This document shows, in pieces, positions 1-5,737 of a stretch of 7,277 nucleotides of DNA. The position numbers were made by a program, and so were the translations under genes. The number at the start of each line of letters is the position of its first letter. The stretch's first letter is position 1. The stretch spans positions 1-7,277 of the forward strand of contig DNNV01000323.1 in NCBI GenBank assembly GCA_003497505.1. Direction: 5' to 3'. This DNA is from Clostridiales bacterium (GTDB taxonomy: Bacteria; Bacillota; Clostridia; Tissierellales; Sedimentibacteraceae). Below the pieces are notes generated by a model. That model worked only from the letters and a program-made list of their open reading frames with translations, was not told where the DNA came from and did not search any database.

Positions 1-658
1 TTTCTAACTTTGAAAGTATGTACATGAGGCGGTCATAATTTTCTTTATATTTGCCGCAGGAATCATATATATTAATCCTCAGCTCATACCATTGACTGTC
101 GTTTAAGCTTTGAGTAATAAGCTTTAATCCCTCTAATCTCAGTCTATTCTGAACTTCCCTGACAGGTTGCGGAATTAACAGCTTGGGCTCCAGGAAATCA
201 GAAACAGGACCATTGAGCACCTTGTCTGTAAAGGCGATGATAGTATCATCTTTTTCGCCAAGCCCGATTCCCTCATACCAGTCTACTTCTTTGGCCGAAA
301 AAACCTCTTTGATTTTATCGATCAGAGCCGGCTCATTTCCGGCTATGCGCATAATTATTGCAGCGGGCCCCATATCAACCCTGTGCACCAAATGGCACAT
401 GTGGCTGTTTACAATTGAGGAAAGTATAACCGTAGAGACATCGTTAATGAGAACAATTTTTACCGCATCTTCCACATATGTTTTTTCGTGGTTAATATCC
501 GTTATAAAGCAAATGGTGCTGTATTCGGATGATTTTTCCCATGCCTTCCAGAATTCAGTGACTTCTCCCCCGAGACTCGATTCAAGATAATCTGCTACTT
601 CATCAATATTCTTACTTCTGATAAACAAATAACGCGGTCCTAACCTAAACAACAACAT
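1..658 (-). CDS. Hypothetical protein, C-terminus cut off by the window edge
   Basis: I do not recognise this protein. Reading the minus strand from ATG at 658, the frame stays open for 219 codons to base 1, so the C-terminus lies outside the window. The start is supported by a strong AAGGAGGG at 672-665 with 6 bases to the ATG. The protein begins MLLFRLGPRYLFIRSKNIDE and reads as a soluble mixed alpha/beta protein with no signal peptide or membrane segment. Visible blocks are a hydrophobic stretch VKIVLINDVSTVILSSIV (about residues 67-84) and an HMCHLVHRVDMGPAAIIMRI segment (about 88-107) with three histidines and a cysteine. It starts 18 bases after the phosphoesterase stop codon with no terminator between, so the two genes are very probably co-transcribed. 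That it works with the phosphoesterase is inference from position only. Confidence 0.82.
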   Translation of the reverse strand, partial: MLLFRLGPRYLFIRSKNIDEVADYLESSLGGEVTEFWKAWEKSSEYSTICFITDINHEKTYVEDAVKIVLINDVSTVILSSIVNSHMCHLVHRVDMGPAAIIMRIAGNEPALIDKIKEVFSAKEVDWYEGIGLGEKDDTIIAFTDKVLNGPVSDFLEPKLLIPQPVREVQNRLRLEGLKLITQSLNDSQWYELRINIYDSCGKYKENYDRLMYILSKLE

Positions 659-664
659 GGCAAG

Positions 665-672
665 CCCTCCTT
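665..672 (-). promoter_or_regulatory. Shine-Dalgarno site of the truncated hypothetical gene
   Basis: AAGGAGGG on the minus strand lies 6 bases before the ATG at 658 and sits in the 18-base gap after the phosphoesterase stop codon. It fixes the start of a frame that would otherwise be seen only as an open end, and suggests independent or re-initiating translation within one transcript. Confidence 0.8.
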
Positions 673-676
673 CAAA

Positions 677-1303
677 TTATAAGCCTATTCTTTTCAACTC
701 CATGCATCTTAATCTGTTTGTACCTACAGGGTAGTCTAAATGGAAAACTCTTTTGTTTGATAAATCAATTATATTGATATTCAATAGCCCGTTGAGATAT
801 GTTGTATCATTGTTCTTATAATGAACCTGGTCAGGGTTGTGTCCGTAAAGATTGAAATCTGACTCGTACAAACACTCCTTATAGTAATGACTGACTGTGA
901 TGCGGCAGTCGTTTATTGTCAGCAAACCGTCTTCGAGGATTGTGCCTCTCTCAGTCAATTTACTGACGGTTTCATAATCGTCATGGTTTCCTAATACATA
1001 ATATACTTTTGAGGATTCGTTATTCTCCAGGCCTTTAATTAGTGCCGCAACACTTTTTCGGTAGCAATCAATGCTGCTCCTGTAAATTTCAAGCTTTATA
1101 TTATCCACCATGTCACCGGTGTGCACAATGAATTGAGGCTTCAGTATACTAATTATTCTGAAGATATAACTGTAGATGCCGTCAGGAGTATCGCTTATAT
1201 GCAGCAATATTGGTCCTTTTATGTCGTTTATAAGCTCCTCCGGAATATATGGAAAATTAAATAAAGATAAAAATTCTTTGTAGAGATATTTCATTATATG
1301 CAC
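677..1303 (-). CDS. Calcineurin-like metallophosphoesterase with degenerate first metal site
   Basis: 208-residue soluble protein of the metallophosphoesterase superfamily, which normally hydrolyses phosphomono- or diesters using two metals. Motifs in order: HISDTP (35-40, place of the usual D-x-H), HTGDMVDN (61-68, the GDxxDN motif), VLGNHDD (103-109, the GNH[DE] motif), SHY (H139) and YGHNPD (153-158, place of GHxH). Asp38, Asp64, Asn106, His107, His139 and His155 are kept, but the His of D-x-H is Pro40 and the second His of GHxH is Pro157. By Mre11-type numbering, both missing ligands bind the same metal (M1), while the M2 set is complete. The GTG start at 1303 is chosen because AGGAGG (1318-1313) lies 9 bases upstream; the in-frame ATG at 1294 would be 18 bases from it. 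The gene has its own promoter, and the unknown gene follows after 18 bases. The substrate cannot be told; the fold assignment is firm. Confidence 0.88.
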   Translation of the reverse strand: MHIMKYLYKEFLSLFNFPYIPEELINDIKGPILLHISDTPDGIYSYIFRIISILKPQFIVHTGDMVDNIKLEIYRSSIDCYRKSVAALIKGLENNESSKVYYVLGNHDDYETVSKLTERGTILEDGLLTINDCRITVSHYYKECLYESDFNLYGHNPDQVHYKNNDTTYLNGLLNINIIDLSNKRVFHLDYPVGTNRLRCMELKRIGL

Positions 1304-1312
1304 GCAGTTTTT

Positions 1313-1318
1313 CCTCCT
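1313..1318 (-). promoter_or_regulatory. Shine-Dalgarno site selecting the GTG start at 1303
   Basis: AGGAGG on the minus strand, 9 bases before GTG at 1303. It is too far (18 bases) from the next in-frame ATG at 1294, so GTG is preferred. The flanking bases GCAG (1320-1317) and CTGC (1307-1304) are complementary and could form a 4-bp stem with the site in its 9-base loop. Confidence 0.7.
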
Positions 1319-1383
1319 GCAACGTTAGAGTTTTGTGATATCGTTTGCTTATTCTGCGTTATTTCTTGCTCGTGATATAATAT

Positions 1384-1412
1384 ATTATATACAATATTTT
1401 CGGCTAAAGCAA
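1384..1412 (-). promoter_or_regulatory. Sigma-A-type promoter of the phosphoesterase gene
   Basis: On the minus strand TTGCTT (1412-1407) is followed by exactly 17 bases and a perfect TATAAT (1389-1384). Transcription would start near 1377, giving a leader of about 75 bases before the GTG at 1303. The -10 lies inside a 16-bp perfect palindrome (1375-1390). The promoter sits just past the terminator of the 42-aa gene, so the two minus-strand units are probably separately transcribed. Confidence 0.7.
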
Positions 1413-1417
1413 TAATG

Positions 1418-1459
1418 ATAAAAGCCCCGCATACTATATTTTGCATGCAGGGCTTTTAT
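1418..1459 (-). terminator. Rho-independent terminator of the 42-aa gene
   Basis: Hairpin with arms 1418-1434 and 1443-1459. Pairs run A1418-T1459 through C1427-G1450, then a C1428/A1449 mismatch, then G1429-C1448 to T1432-A1445, with a loop of about 10 bases. In the minus direction the GGGGC core is followed by TTTTATCATT. It starts one base after the TAA of the 42-aa gene. The plus-strand side is also T-rich (GGGCTTTTATTTATT), so it could work both ways, but no plus-strand gene upstream needs it. Confidence 0.82.
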
Positions 1460-1588
1460 TTATTTCATTTCGGTGATACCAGAATGATTTTGAGTTTGGT
1501 AAGCGACTAATACACAGCCTAATTCGCTTTCCATTTTTTTAATCTTCTTTTCCTGTTCATCTGTTAATTTCGCTATTTGCTGGTTCAT
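1460..1588 (-). CDS. Small 42-residue protein of unknown function
   Basis: A short gene with all the marks of a real one: ATG at 1588, GAGGAG (1599-1594) 5 bases upstream, a candidate promoter before it and a hairpin terminator one base after its TAA. The product begins MNQQIAKLTDEQEKKIKKM. Residues 7-23 form a charged, probably amphipathic helix; then comes a short hydrophobic segment, LGCVLVAY (23-30), and a polar tail ending in TEMK. There is no signal peptide or membrane helix. The helix-then-VLVAY layout resembles small uncharacterised proteins that I associate with clostridial genomes (recollection, not a search). It is divergent from recQ across a 252-base spacer and is not obviously tied to it. 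Its function is unknown. A regulatory leader peptide is unlikely, because a terminator and a new promoter separate it from the next gene. Confidence 0.75.
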   Translation of the reverse strand: MNQQIAKLTDEQEKKIKKMESELGCVLVAYQTQNHSGITEMK

Positions 1589-1593
1589 ACATA

Positions 1594-1599
1594 CTCCTC
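1594..1599 (-). promoter_or_regulatory. Shine-Dalgarno site of the 42-aa gene
   Basis: GAGGAG on the minus strand with a 5-base spacer (TATGT) to the ATG at 1588. It is one of the main reasons for calling this short frame a gene. Confidence 0.7.
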
Positions 1600-1619
1600 G
1601 CAATTATTGATTTTACTGA

Positions 1620-1649
1620 ATATTACTGCTGCTATATCTTTTATGACAA
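1620..1649 (-). promoter_or_regulatory. Candidate promoter of the 42-aa gene
   Basis: Minus strand TTGTCA (1649-1644, one mismatch to TTGACA), 18-base spacer, TAATAT (1625-1620, four of six to TATAAT). It would put the RNA start about 25 bases before the start codon. The region is AT-rich, so a chance match is possible. Confidence 0.4.
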
Positions 1650-1801
1650 GCAACGGCTGTCTTTGAAAAAAAGATATACATTTAGTATTGCATATGTATT
1701 GAAAAATATTTTGCTTTTTTATTACATTTAGATTAACAAAAAGTTGAATGATATTAGCTGTTATTTTAAAAATATATAGCCTTTTTATTTAAAATTTTTC
1801 A

Positions 1802-1810
1802 TGATATAAT
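1802..1810 (+). promoter_or_regulatory. Extended -10 promoter of recQ-rsmI
   Basis: TGATATAAT: a perfect TATAAT (1805-1810) preceded by TG at the extended -10 position. The -35 region 17 bases upstream (TTTTTA, 1782-1787) is weak, as is common for extended -10 promoters. The RNA would start near 1817, leaving a leader of about 25 bases before the recQ start. The stretch 1650-1800 upstream is very AT-rich and shows no clear operator. Confidence 0.65.
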
Positions 1811-1827
1811 ATTTTAATAAATATTGA

Positions 1828-1834
1828 AAGGTGG
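1828..1834 (+). promoter_or_regulatory. Shine-Dalgarno site selecting the TTG start of recQ
   Basis: AAGGTGG lies 6 bases before TTG at 1841. It differs from the consensus AAGGAGG by one base. No ATG lies in frame at a suitable distance, and the resulting N-terminus (MDKAAEFLKKYYGYDNFRDG) has the usual RecQ beginning, which supports TTG. Confidence 0.7.
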
Positions 1835-1840
1835 TGCATC

Positions 1841-4051
1841 TTGGATAAAGCCGCTGAATTTTTAAAAAAGTATTACGGATATGATAATTTCAGAGACGGA
1901 CAGCGTGAAATCATAGACAATATTTTATCCGGCAGAGATGTGCTGGCAATAATGCCTACGGGCGGAGGCAAGTCTCTGTGCTACCAGATACCTGCCATGA
2001 TTATGGACGGTACGGTGTTAGTTATTTCCCCTCTGATTTCTCTTATGAAGGATCAGGTCGATACGCTGCAGCAAATAGGAATACCTGCTGCATTTATCAA
2101 CAGCTCCCTGACACTGCCGGAGCTCAGGAGAATAGTAAATGAAGCCGAAAACGGACGGTACAAGCTTCTGTATGTGGCGCCTGAAAGACTGGAGTCTGAA
2201 AGCTTTGCCGAGCTTATAAAAAATATTAAAGTTTCCATGATAGCTGTTGACGAGGCTCATTGTGTGTCTCAATGGGGACATGATTTCAGACCAAGCTATC
2301 TTCGCATCAGGAATTTAAGAAGTCTTTCCAAAGATAATCCTGTATTGACGGCATTCACCGCAACGGCTACGCCGGAGGTTAAGGGCGATATAATAAATTT
2401 AATAGGACTTAACAATCATTATGAAATAACAACCGGATTTGACAGAGAAAATCTGAAATTTGAGGTTGCCAGAACAAACGAAAAATTGAAATATGTGCTT
2501 GAATATGTACGAGAGCACAAGGGTAAGCCTGGCATAATCTACTGCTTGACAAGAAAGCTTACCGAGGAAGTATGCAGCCGTCTTGTCGGTGCCGGGTTCA
2601 ATGCGGTCAAATATCATGCGGGGCTTGGGGACGGAGAAAGAAGCAGAAATCAGGATGACTTTCTCTTTGACAATGCAGGAATCATGGTGGCTACAAATGC
2701 TTTCGGTATGGGTATTGACAAGCTTGATATAAGGTATGTGATTCATTATAATATGCCGAAAAATATAGAATCATACTATCAGGAAGCAGGAAGAGCAGGG
2801 CGTGATGGAGAGGCCTCCGAATGTATTTTGCTGTTCAGCCCTCAGGATATAGTCATGAACAATTTTTTAATCGACAACGGCACCGCAGATGACATGGTAA
2901 AAGCAAATGAGTATGACAAGCTGAGGGATATGATAAACTACTGTAATACGGATAAATGCCTGAGAAAATATCTCATAAGCTACTTTGATTCAGAATACGA
3001 CAGAGAAGAATGCAATAACTGCAGCAGCTGTCTCAGCGAGATAGAAAGCAGAGACATAACCGTGGAAGCACAAAAGATATTGTCATGCATATACAGGATG
3101 GGCGGCAGGTTTGGTGGCGGCCTTGTCATAGATGTGCTGAAGGGCAGCAGCGGACAGAGAATAAAATCCTTAAATTTTCATAAGTTAAGCACATATGGAA
3201 TAATGAAGGATTATGACAAGGATGTACTGAGAGAAATTATTTCATACATGACTGCTGCCGGATACATAAATGTTGCGGGAGACAAATATCCTGTGCTTAC
3301 CATATCGCCCAGCGGAATGATGGTTTTAAAAGGCCAGCAGCATGTTGCAATAAAGAAAGCGCTGCCTGAAAAGCAGGAGTCTGTAAAAACAAAAGGTAAT
3401 AATTCCGAGTACAACCGTGATTTATTTGAAGAGCTGAGGATATTGCGAAAGGAAATTGCAGACAGGATGAGGGTTCCGCCGTTTATGGTGTTTTCAGATG
3501 CTTCACTCAGGGATATGTGCACTAAGTATCCTCAAACAAGAAGTGAGTTTCTGAAAATAAGCGGAGTAGGTGAAATAAAGGCGGAAAAATACGGAACCAG
3601 GTTCATGGATGTAATCTGCAACTATGCTGAAAAAAACAATATAGTACTCAATGCAGCTGATGAAGATGGAAATAAGGAAGAAAACCAAACAGAAACTGTG
3701 AAAATTTCAAGCTTTGAAAATGAGAGCTCAGAAAAAACTCAGAAAGAAGATACAAGGATAATCAGCTACAAAATGTACTTGGAAGGAAAAAGTATCCAAG
3801 ATGTTGCCAAGGAAAGGGAGCTTAAGCTAATTACGGTGGAGGCTCATCTTGAAAGCTGTGCGAGGCTCGGATATGATATTGACTACAGGGATTTTGTGTC
3901 CGAAGAAAAGGAAGAGATTATTATAAAGACATACAAGGAAATAGGAGGAGATAAGCTGAAACCCATAAAAGAAGCTTTACCTCCCCATATAACATATACA
4001 GAAATAAAATTTGCACTTTGCAAGCTGCAGACCGGAGAAGAAAGAAAATGA
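1841..4051 (+). CDS. recQ: ATP-dependent DNA helicase RecQ with C-terminal HTH domain
   Basis: 3'-5' superfamily 2 DNA helicase for recombination and replication-fork repair; 736 residues, longer than the roughly 600-residue E. coli enzyme. Seen in order: QREII region of motif 0 (21-25), Walker A MPTGGGKS (38-45), DEAH (137-140) with the aromatic loop SQWGHDFRPSY (143-153), TATATP (173-178), IIYC (232-235), YHAGL (258-262), TNAFGMGIDK (285-294) and QEAGRAGRDG (314-323). A zinc site follows (C373, C391, C394, C397; spacing C-x17-C-x2-C-x2-C), then a winged-helix RQC part (about 405-500), an HRDC domain (about 523-598 with LKISGVGEIKAEKYG), an acidic, Gln/Glu-rich linker (about 603-636), and a C-terminal helix-turn-helix unit (about 637-730, SIQDVAKERELKLITVEAHL) of the HTH_40 type known from Firmicutes RecQ and YpbB-like proteins. 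All catalytic motifs are intact. Start is TTG. Its TGA overlaps the rsmI ATG. Confidence 0.97.
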   Translation: MDKAAEFLKKYYGYDNFRDGQREIIDNILSGRDVLAIMPTGGGKSLCYQIPAMIMDGTVLVISPLISLMKDQVDTLQQIGIPAAFINSSLTLPELRRIVNEAENGRYKLLYVAPERLESESFAELIKNIKVSMIAVDEAHCVSQWGHDFRPSYLRIRNLRSLSKDNPVLTAFTATATPEVKGDIINLIGLNNHYEITTGFDRENLKFEVARTNEKLKYVLEYVREHKGKPGIIYCLTRKLTEEVCSRLVGAGFNAVKYHAGLGDGERSRNQDDFLFDNAGIMVATNAFGMGIDKLDIRYVIHYNMPKNIESYYQEAGRAGRDGEASECILLFSPQDIVMNNFLIDNGTADDMVKANEYDKLRDMINYCNTDKCLRKYLISYFDSEYDREECNNCSSCLSEIESRDITVEAQKILSCIYRMGGRFGGGLVIDVLKGSSGQRIKSLNFHKLSTYGIMKDYDKDVLREIISYMTAAGYINVAGDKYPVLTISPSGMMVLKGQQHVAIKKALPEKQESVKTKGNNSEYNRDLFEELRILRKEIADRMRVPPFMVFSDASLRDMCTKYPQTRSEFLKISGVGEIKAEKYGTRFMDVICNYAEKNNIVLNAADEDGNKEENQTETVKISSFENESSEKTQKEDTRIISYKMYLEGKSIQDVAKERELKLITVEAHLESCARLGYDIDYRDFVSEEKEEIIIKTYKEIGGDKLKPIKEALPPHITYTEIKFALCKLQTGEERK
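4034..4037 (+). promoter_or_regulatory. Shine-Dalgarno site of rsmI inside the recQ end
   Basis: GGAG (within GGAGAAG) lies 10 bases before ATG at 4048, inside the last recQ codons. It supports ATG at 4048 over the in-frame TTG at 4018, which has no good site and would add ten basic residues not found in the family. Confidence 0.6.
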
Positions 4052-4917
4052 GTAAATTATATGTGGTACCAACACCAATCGGAAATTTGGGAGATATGAC
4101 GGAACGGGCAATTGAGACCTTGACGGAGAGTGATTTGATTTTAGCCGAGGATACAAGGCATACACAGAAACTCTTAAATGCATTCGACATTAAAACCAAG
4201 CTGATTTCCTATCATAAATTTAATGAAAAAAGCAGAAGTGAAGAAATTGTAAATGAAATTATTACGGAAAATAAAACTGTTTCTTTAGTAACCGACGCGG
4301 GAACTCCATGCATATCCGACCCCGGTTACGAGCTTGTAAAAAGTGCAAGAGAAGCCGGAATAGAGGTGGTAGGTTTAGCCGGCGCATCTGCTGTTACGGT
4401 AGCCCTTTCCGTATCGGGAATTGATACGGGACAATTTGCCTTTTACGCATTTCTTCCCAGAAAGAAAAGCGAGCTTGAAGCAGAGCTGAAAAAGATAAAA
4501 GAAAATCCCATCAGAACCTTTGTGCTCTACGAATCGCCGAAAAGAATAATAAACTTAATTGAAGCAATTGAAGAAGTCATGCCCAATGCTGTCATATGCG
4601 TGTGCAAGGAACTGACAAAGCTTCATGAAAGAACTTTCTACGGCACAGTTGACTCTGTACTCCGGCAGCTTAACAGCCACAGTGACGCCGAAAGAGGCGA
4701 GTACGTGGTTGTGGGATACAACAACGACTATGAGGAACAGGAACACGATAATACAAGGACAGGAATTCACGGCGTCTTGTTTGATAAGCTCATCAGCAAG
4801 GGCTATTCATTAAAAGAAGCTGTAAAGGAAGCAGTGGAAGAAGGAGTGGCATCAAAAAATGATGCTTATAAGGCTTCGCTGGAGATTAAGAAATTTTTTG
4901 AGGAATATAATTTGTAA
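4048..4917 (+). CDS. rsmI: 16S rRNA (cytidine(1402)-2'-O)-methyltransferase RsmI
   Basis: AdoMet-dependent enzyme that 2'-O-methylates C1402 in the decoding centre of 16S rRNA. The 289-residue length is normal for the family (tetrapyrrole-methylase fold). Visible motifs: LYVVPTPIGNLGDMTERA (4-21), AEDTRHTQKLL (33-43), SLVTDAGTPCISDPGYELV (79-97), FLPRK (135-139), FVLYESPKRI (158-167) and CKELTKLHERTFYGT (186-200), followed by a C-terminal helical part (about 240-289). The loop usually written V-P-x-P-G is V108-G-L-A-G112 here, so two usual prolines are missing; the rest of the AdoMet pocket looks intact. The ATG is chosen because MSKLYVVPTPIGNLG is the canonical N-terminus and a ribosome site precedes it; the frame is open 30 bases further upstream to a TTG. 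The ATG overlaps the recQ TGA by 4 bases (ATGA), indicating translational coupling. No strong terminator follows. Confidence 0.96.
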   Translation: MSKLYVVPTPIGNLGDMTERAIETLTESDLILAEDTRHTQKLLNAFDIKTKLISYHKFNEKSRSEEIVNEIITENKTVSLVTDAGTPCISDPGYELVKSAREAGIEVVGLAGASAVTVALSVSGIDTGQFAFYAFLPRKKSELEAELKKIKENPIRTFVLYESPKRIINLIEAIEEVMPNAVICVCKELTKLHERTFYGTVDSVLRQLNSHSDAERGEYVVVGYNNDYEEQEHDNTRTGIHGVLFDKLISKGYSLKEAVKEAVEEGVASKNDAYKASLEIKKFFEEYNL

Positions 4918-5051
4918 TTTCCTCGATTTATTGTGAACTTATTTCTATTGAATAAATAAATAAAATATTTGCATAACTAAAAAGTTGATGTTAGTATATA
5001 GAAATAACAAAGTGAGCAATTAAAATATATGAATGTCAGAGGTTTTGAAAC
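4918..5051 (+). other. AT-rich spacer between rsmI and the DUF554 gene
   Basis: 134 bases without a gene. A weak hairpin (GAGGAA 4900-4905 with TTCCTC 4919-4924) spans the rsmI stop but has no good U-tract. A possible promoter is TTGCAT (4969-4974), 17 bases, TAGTAT (4992-4997), a poor match. Ribosome site AGAGG (5038-5042) precedes the DUF554 ATG by 9 bases. Whether DUF554 is transcribed separately from recQ-rsmI cannot be settled here. Confidence 0.4.
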
Positions 5052-5729
5052 ATGTTAGGAACAATTGTAAATGCATTGGCTGTAGTGGCTGGCAGCCTTA
5101 TAGGGCTGCTGTTTAAAAATGTTATACCGGAAAAAGTTGCGGACGCTCTGCTGAAGGCAGCGGGACTTGCTGTTATTACGGTTGGAATTCAATTGATGTT
5201 TGCGGGTGAAAACCTCACGCTGCTTATTATGTCAATAATTATAGGAACAGCCATAGGTGAGCTTATTAATATTGAAGGAAAACTGGACAACCTTGGTGCA
5301 ATGGTGGAAGGTAAGATGAAGAACAAGCAAAGTAATATAGCGCTTGGATTTGTAACCTGTACGCTTATTTATTGCGTAGGCTCCATGGCAATAGTAGGCT
5401 CCATACAAAGCGGATTATCAGGAAATCATGAAATATTATTTTCCAAGGCTCTACTTGACGGTATTATGTCTATAACCATGACCGTATCAATGGGCATTGG
5501 TGTTATTTTTTCAAGCATAAGCATATTAATTTATCAGGGTACAATTACATTGCTTGCGCAATTCATGCAATCACTTTTAAGCGATGTGGTCGTGAGAGAA
5601 ATGACATCCATAGGCGGTACTCTCATTATGGCAATTGGGCTGAATTTTCTTGAAATAAAACGCATTAAGGTAGGAAATATGCTTCCTGCTATATTTATAC
5701 CAATAATATATTACTTAATATTTAGCTGA
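5052..5729 (+). CDS. DUF554 family integral membrane protein
   Basis: 225-residue membrane protein of the DUF554 family (relatives of B. subtilis YdfK and E. coli YqgA), for which no established function is known to me. It has the family hallmarks: GTIVNALAVVAGSLIGLL at the N-terminus (3-20), GTAIGELINIEGKLDNLG (65-82), CVGSMAIVGSIQSGLSG (108-124), KALLDGIMS (132-140), YQGTITLLA (161-169), the EMTSIGGTLIMAIGLN stretch (183-198) and IKVGNMLPAI (205-214). About seven or eight hydrophobic segments are visible (roughly 1-20, 34-50, 54-69, 97-116, 138-155, 156-173, 185-200 and 208-224). Small residues (Gly, Ala, Ser) are frequent inside them, as in channel- or transporter-like proteins. The ATG follows AGAGG by 9 bases. 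Eight bases separate its stop from the antiporter start, and the antiporter ribosome site overlaps this stop, so the two are probably coupled. Transport as a role is inference. Confidence 0.93.
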   Translation: MLGTIVNALAVVAGSLIGLLFKNVIPEKVADALLKAAGLAVITVGIQLMFAGENLTLLIMSIIIGTAIGELINIEGKLDNLGAMVEGKMKNKQSNIALGFVTCTLIYCVGSMAIVGSIQSGLSGNHEILFSKALLDGIMSITMTVSMGIGVIFSSISILIYQGTITLLAQFMQSLLSDVVVREMTSIGGTLIMAIGLNFLEIKRIKVGNMLPAIFIPIIYYLIFS

Positions 5730-5734
5730 GGTGA
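5728..5734 (+). promoter_or_regulatory. Shine-Dalgarno site overlapping the DUF554 stop codon
   Basis: GAGGTGA begins inside the TGA stop of DUF554 (5727-5729). The GAGG core is 6 bases from the GTG start at 5738. A ribosome ending DUF554 would stand on this site, which fits translational coupling of the two membrane genes. Confidence 0.7.
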
Positions 5735-5737
5735 GAA

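Noticed and set aside
183..590. Plus-strand open frame of 135 codons
   Set aside because: It lies wholly within the minus-strand hypothetical gene, which has a strong ribosome site and runs open for 219 codons. The plus frame is low-complexity, Ser-rich and lacks a ribosome site.
1735..1745. Possible LexA-type operator before recQ (AAC, 5 bases, GTT)
   Set aside because: The Firmicutes LexA box needs GAAC and GTTC with 4 bases between. Here the spacing is 5 and the outer G and C are missing.
2018..2746. Minus-strand open frames opposite recQ
   Set aside because: They mirror the intact helicase motifs of recQ, have no ribosome sites and resemble no protein family.
4018..4047. TTG start at 4018 for rsmI
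   Set aside because: The extra ten residues are basic filler from recQ overlap, while ATG at 4048 gives the standard RsmI N-terminus and has a ribosome site before it.
4900..4924. Hairpin GAGGAA/TTCCTC spanning the rsmI stop as a terminator
   Set aside because: The core stem is only 6 bp with a 13-base loop, and GATTTATTGTG follows instead of a U-run, so termination is not supported.
4918..5051. Riboswitch upstream of the DUF554/antiporter unit
   Set aside because: The spacer is short and AT-rich with no GC-rich helices, and I recognise no known aptamer motif.
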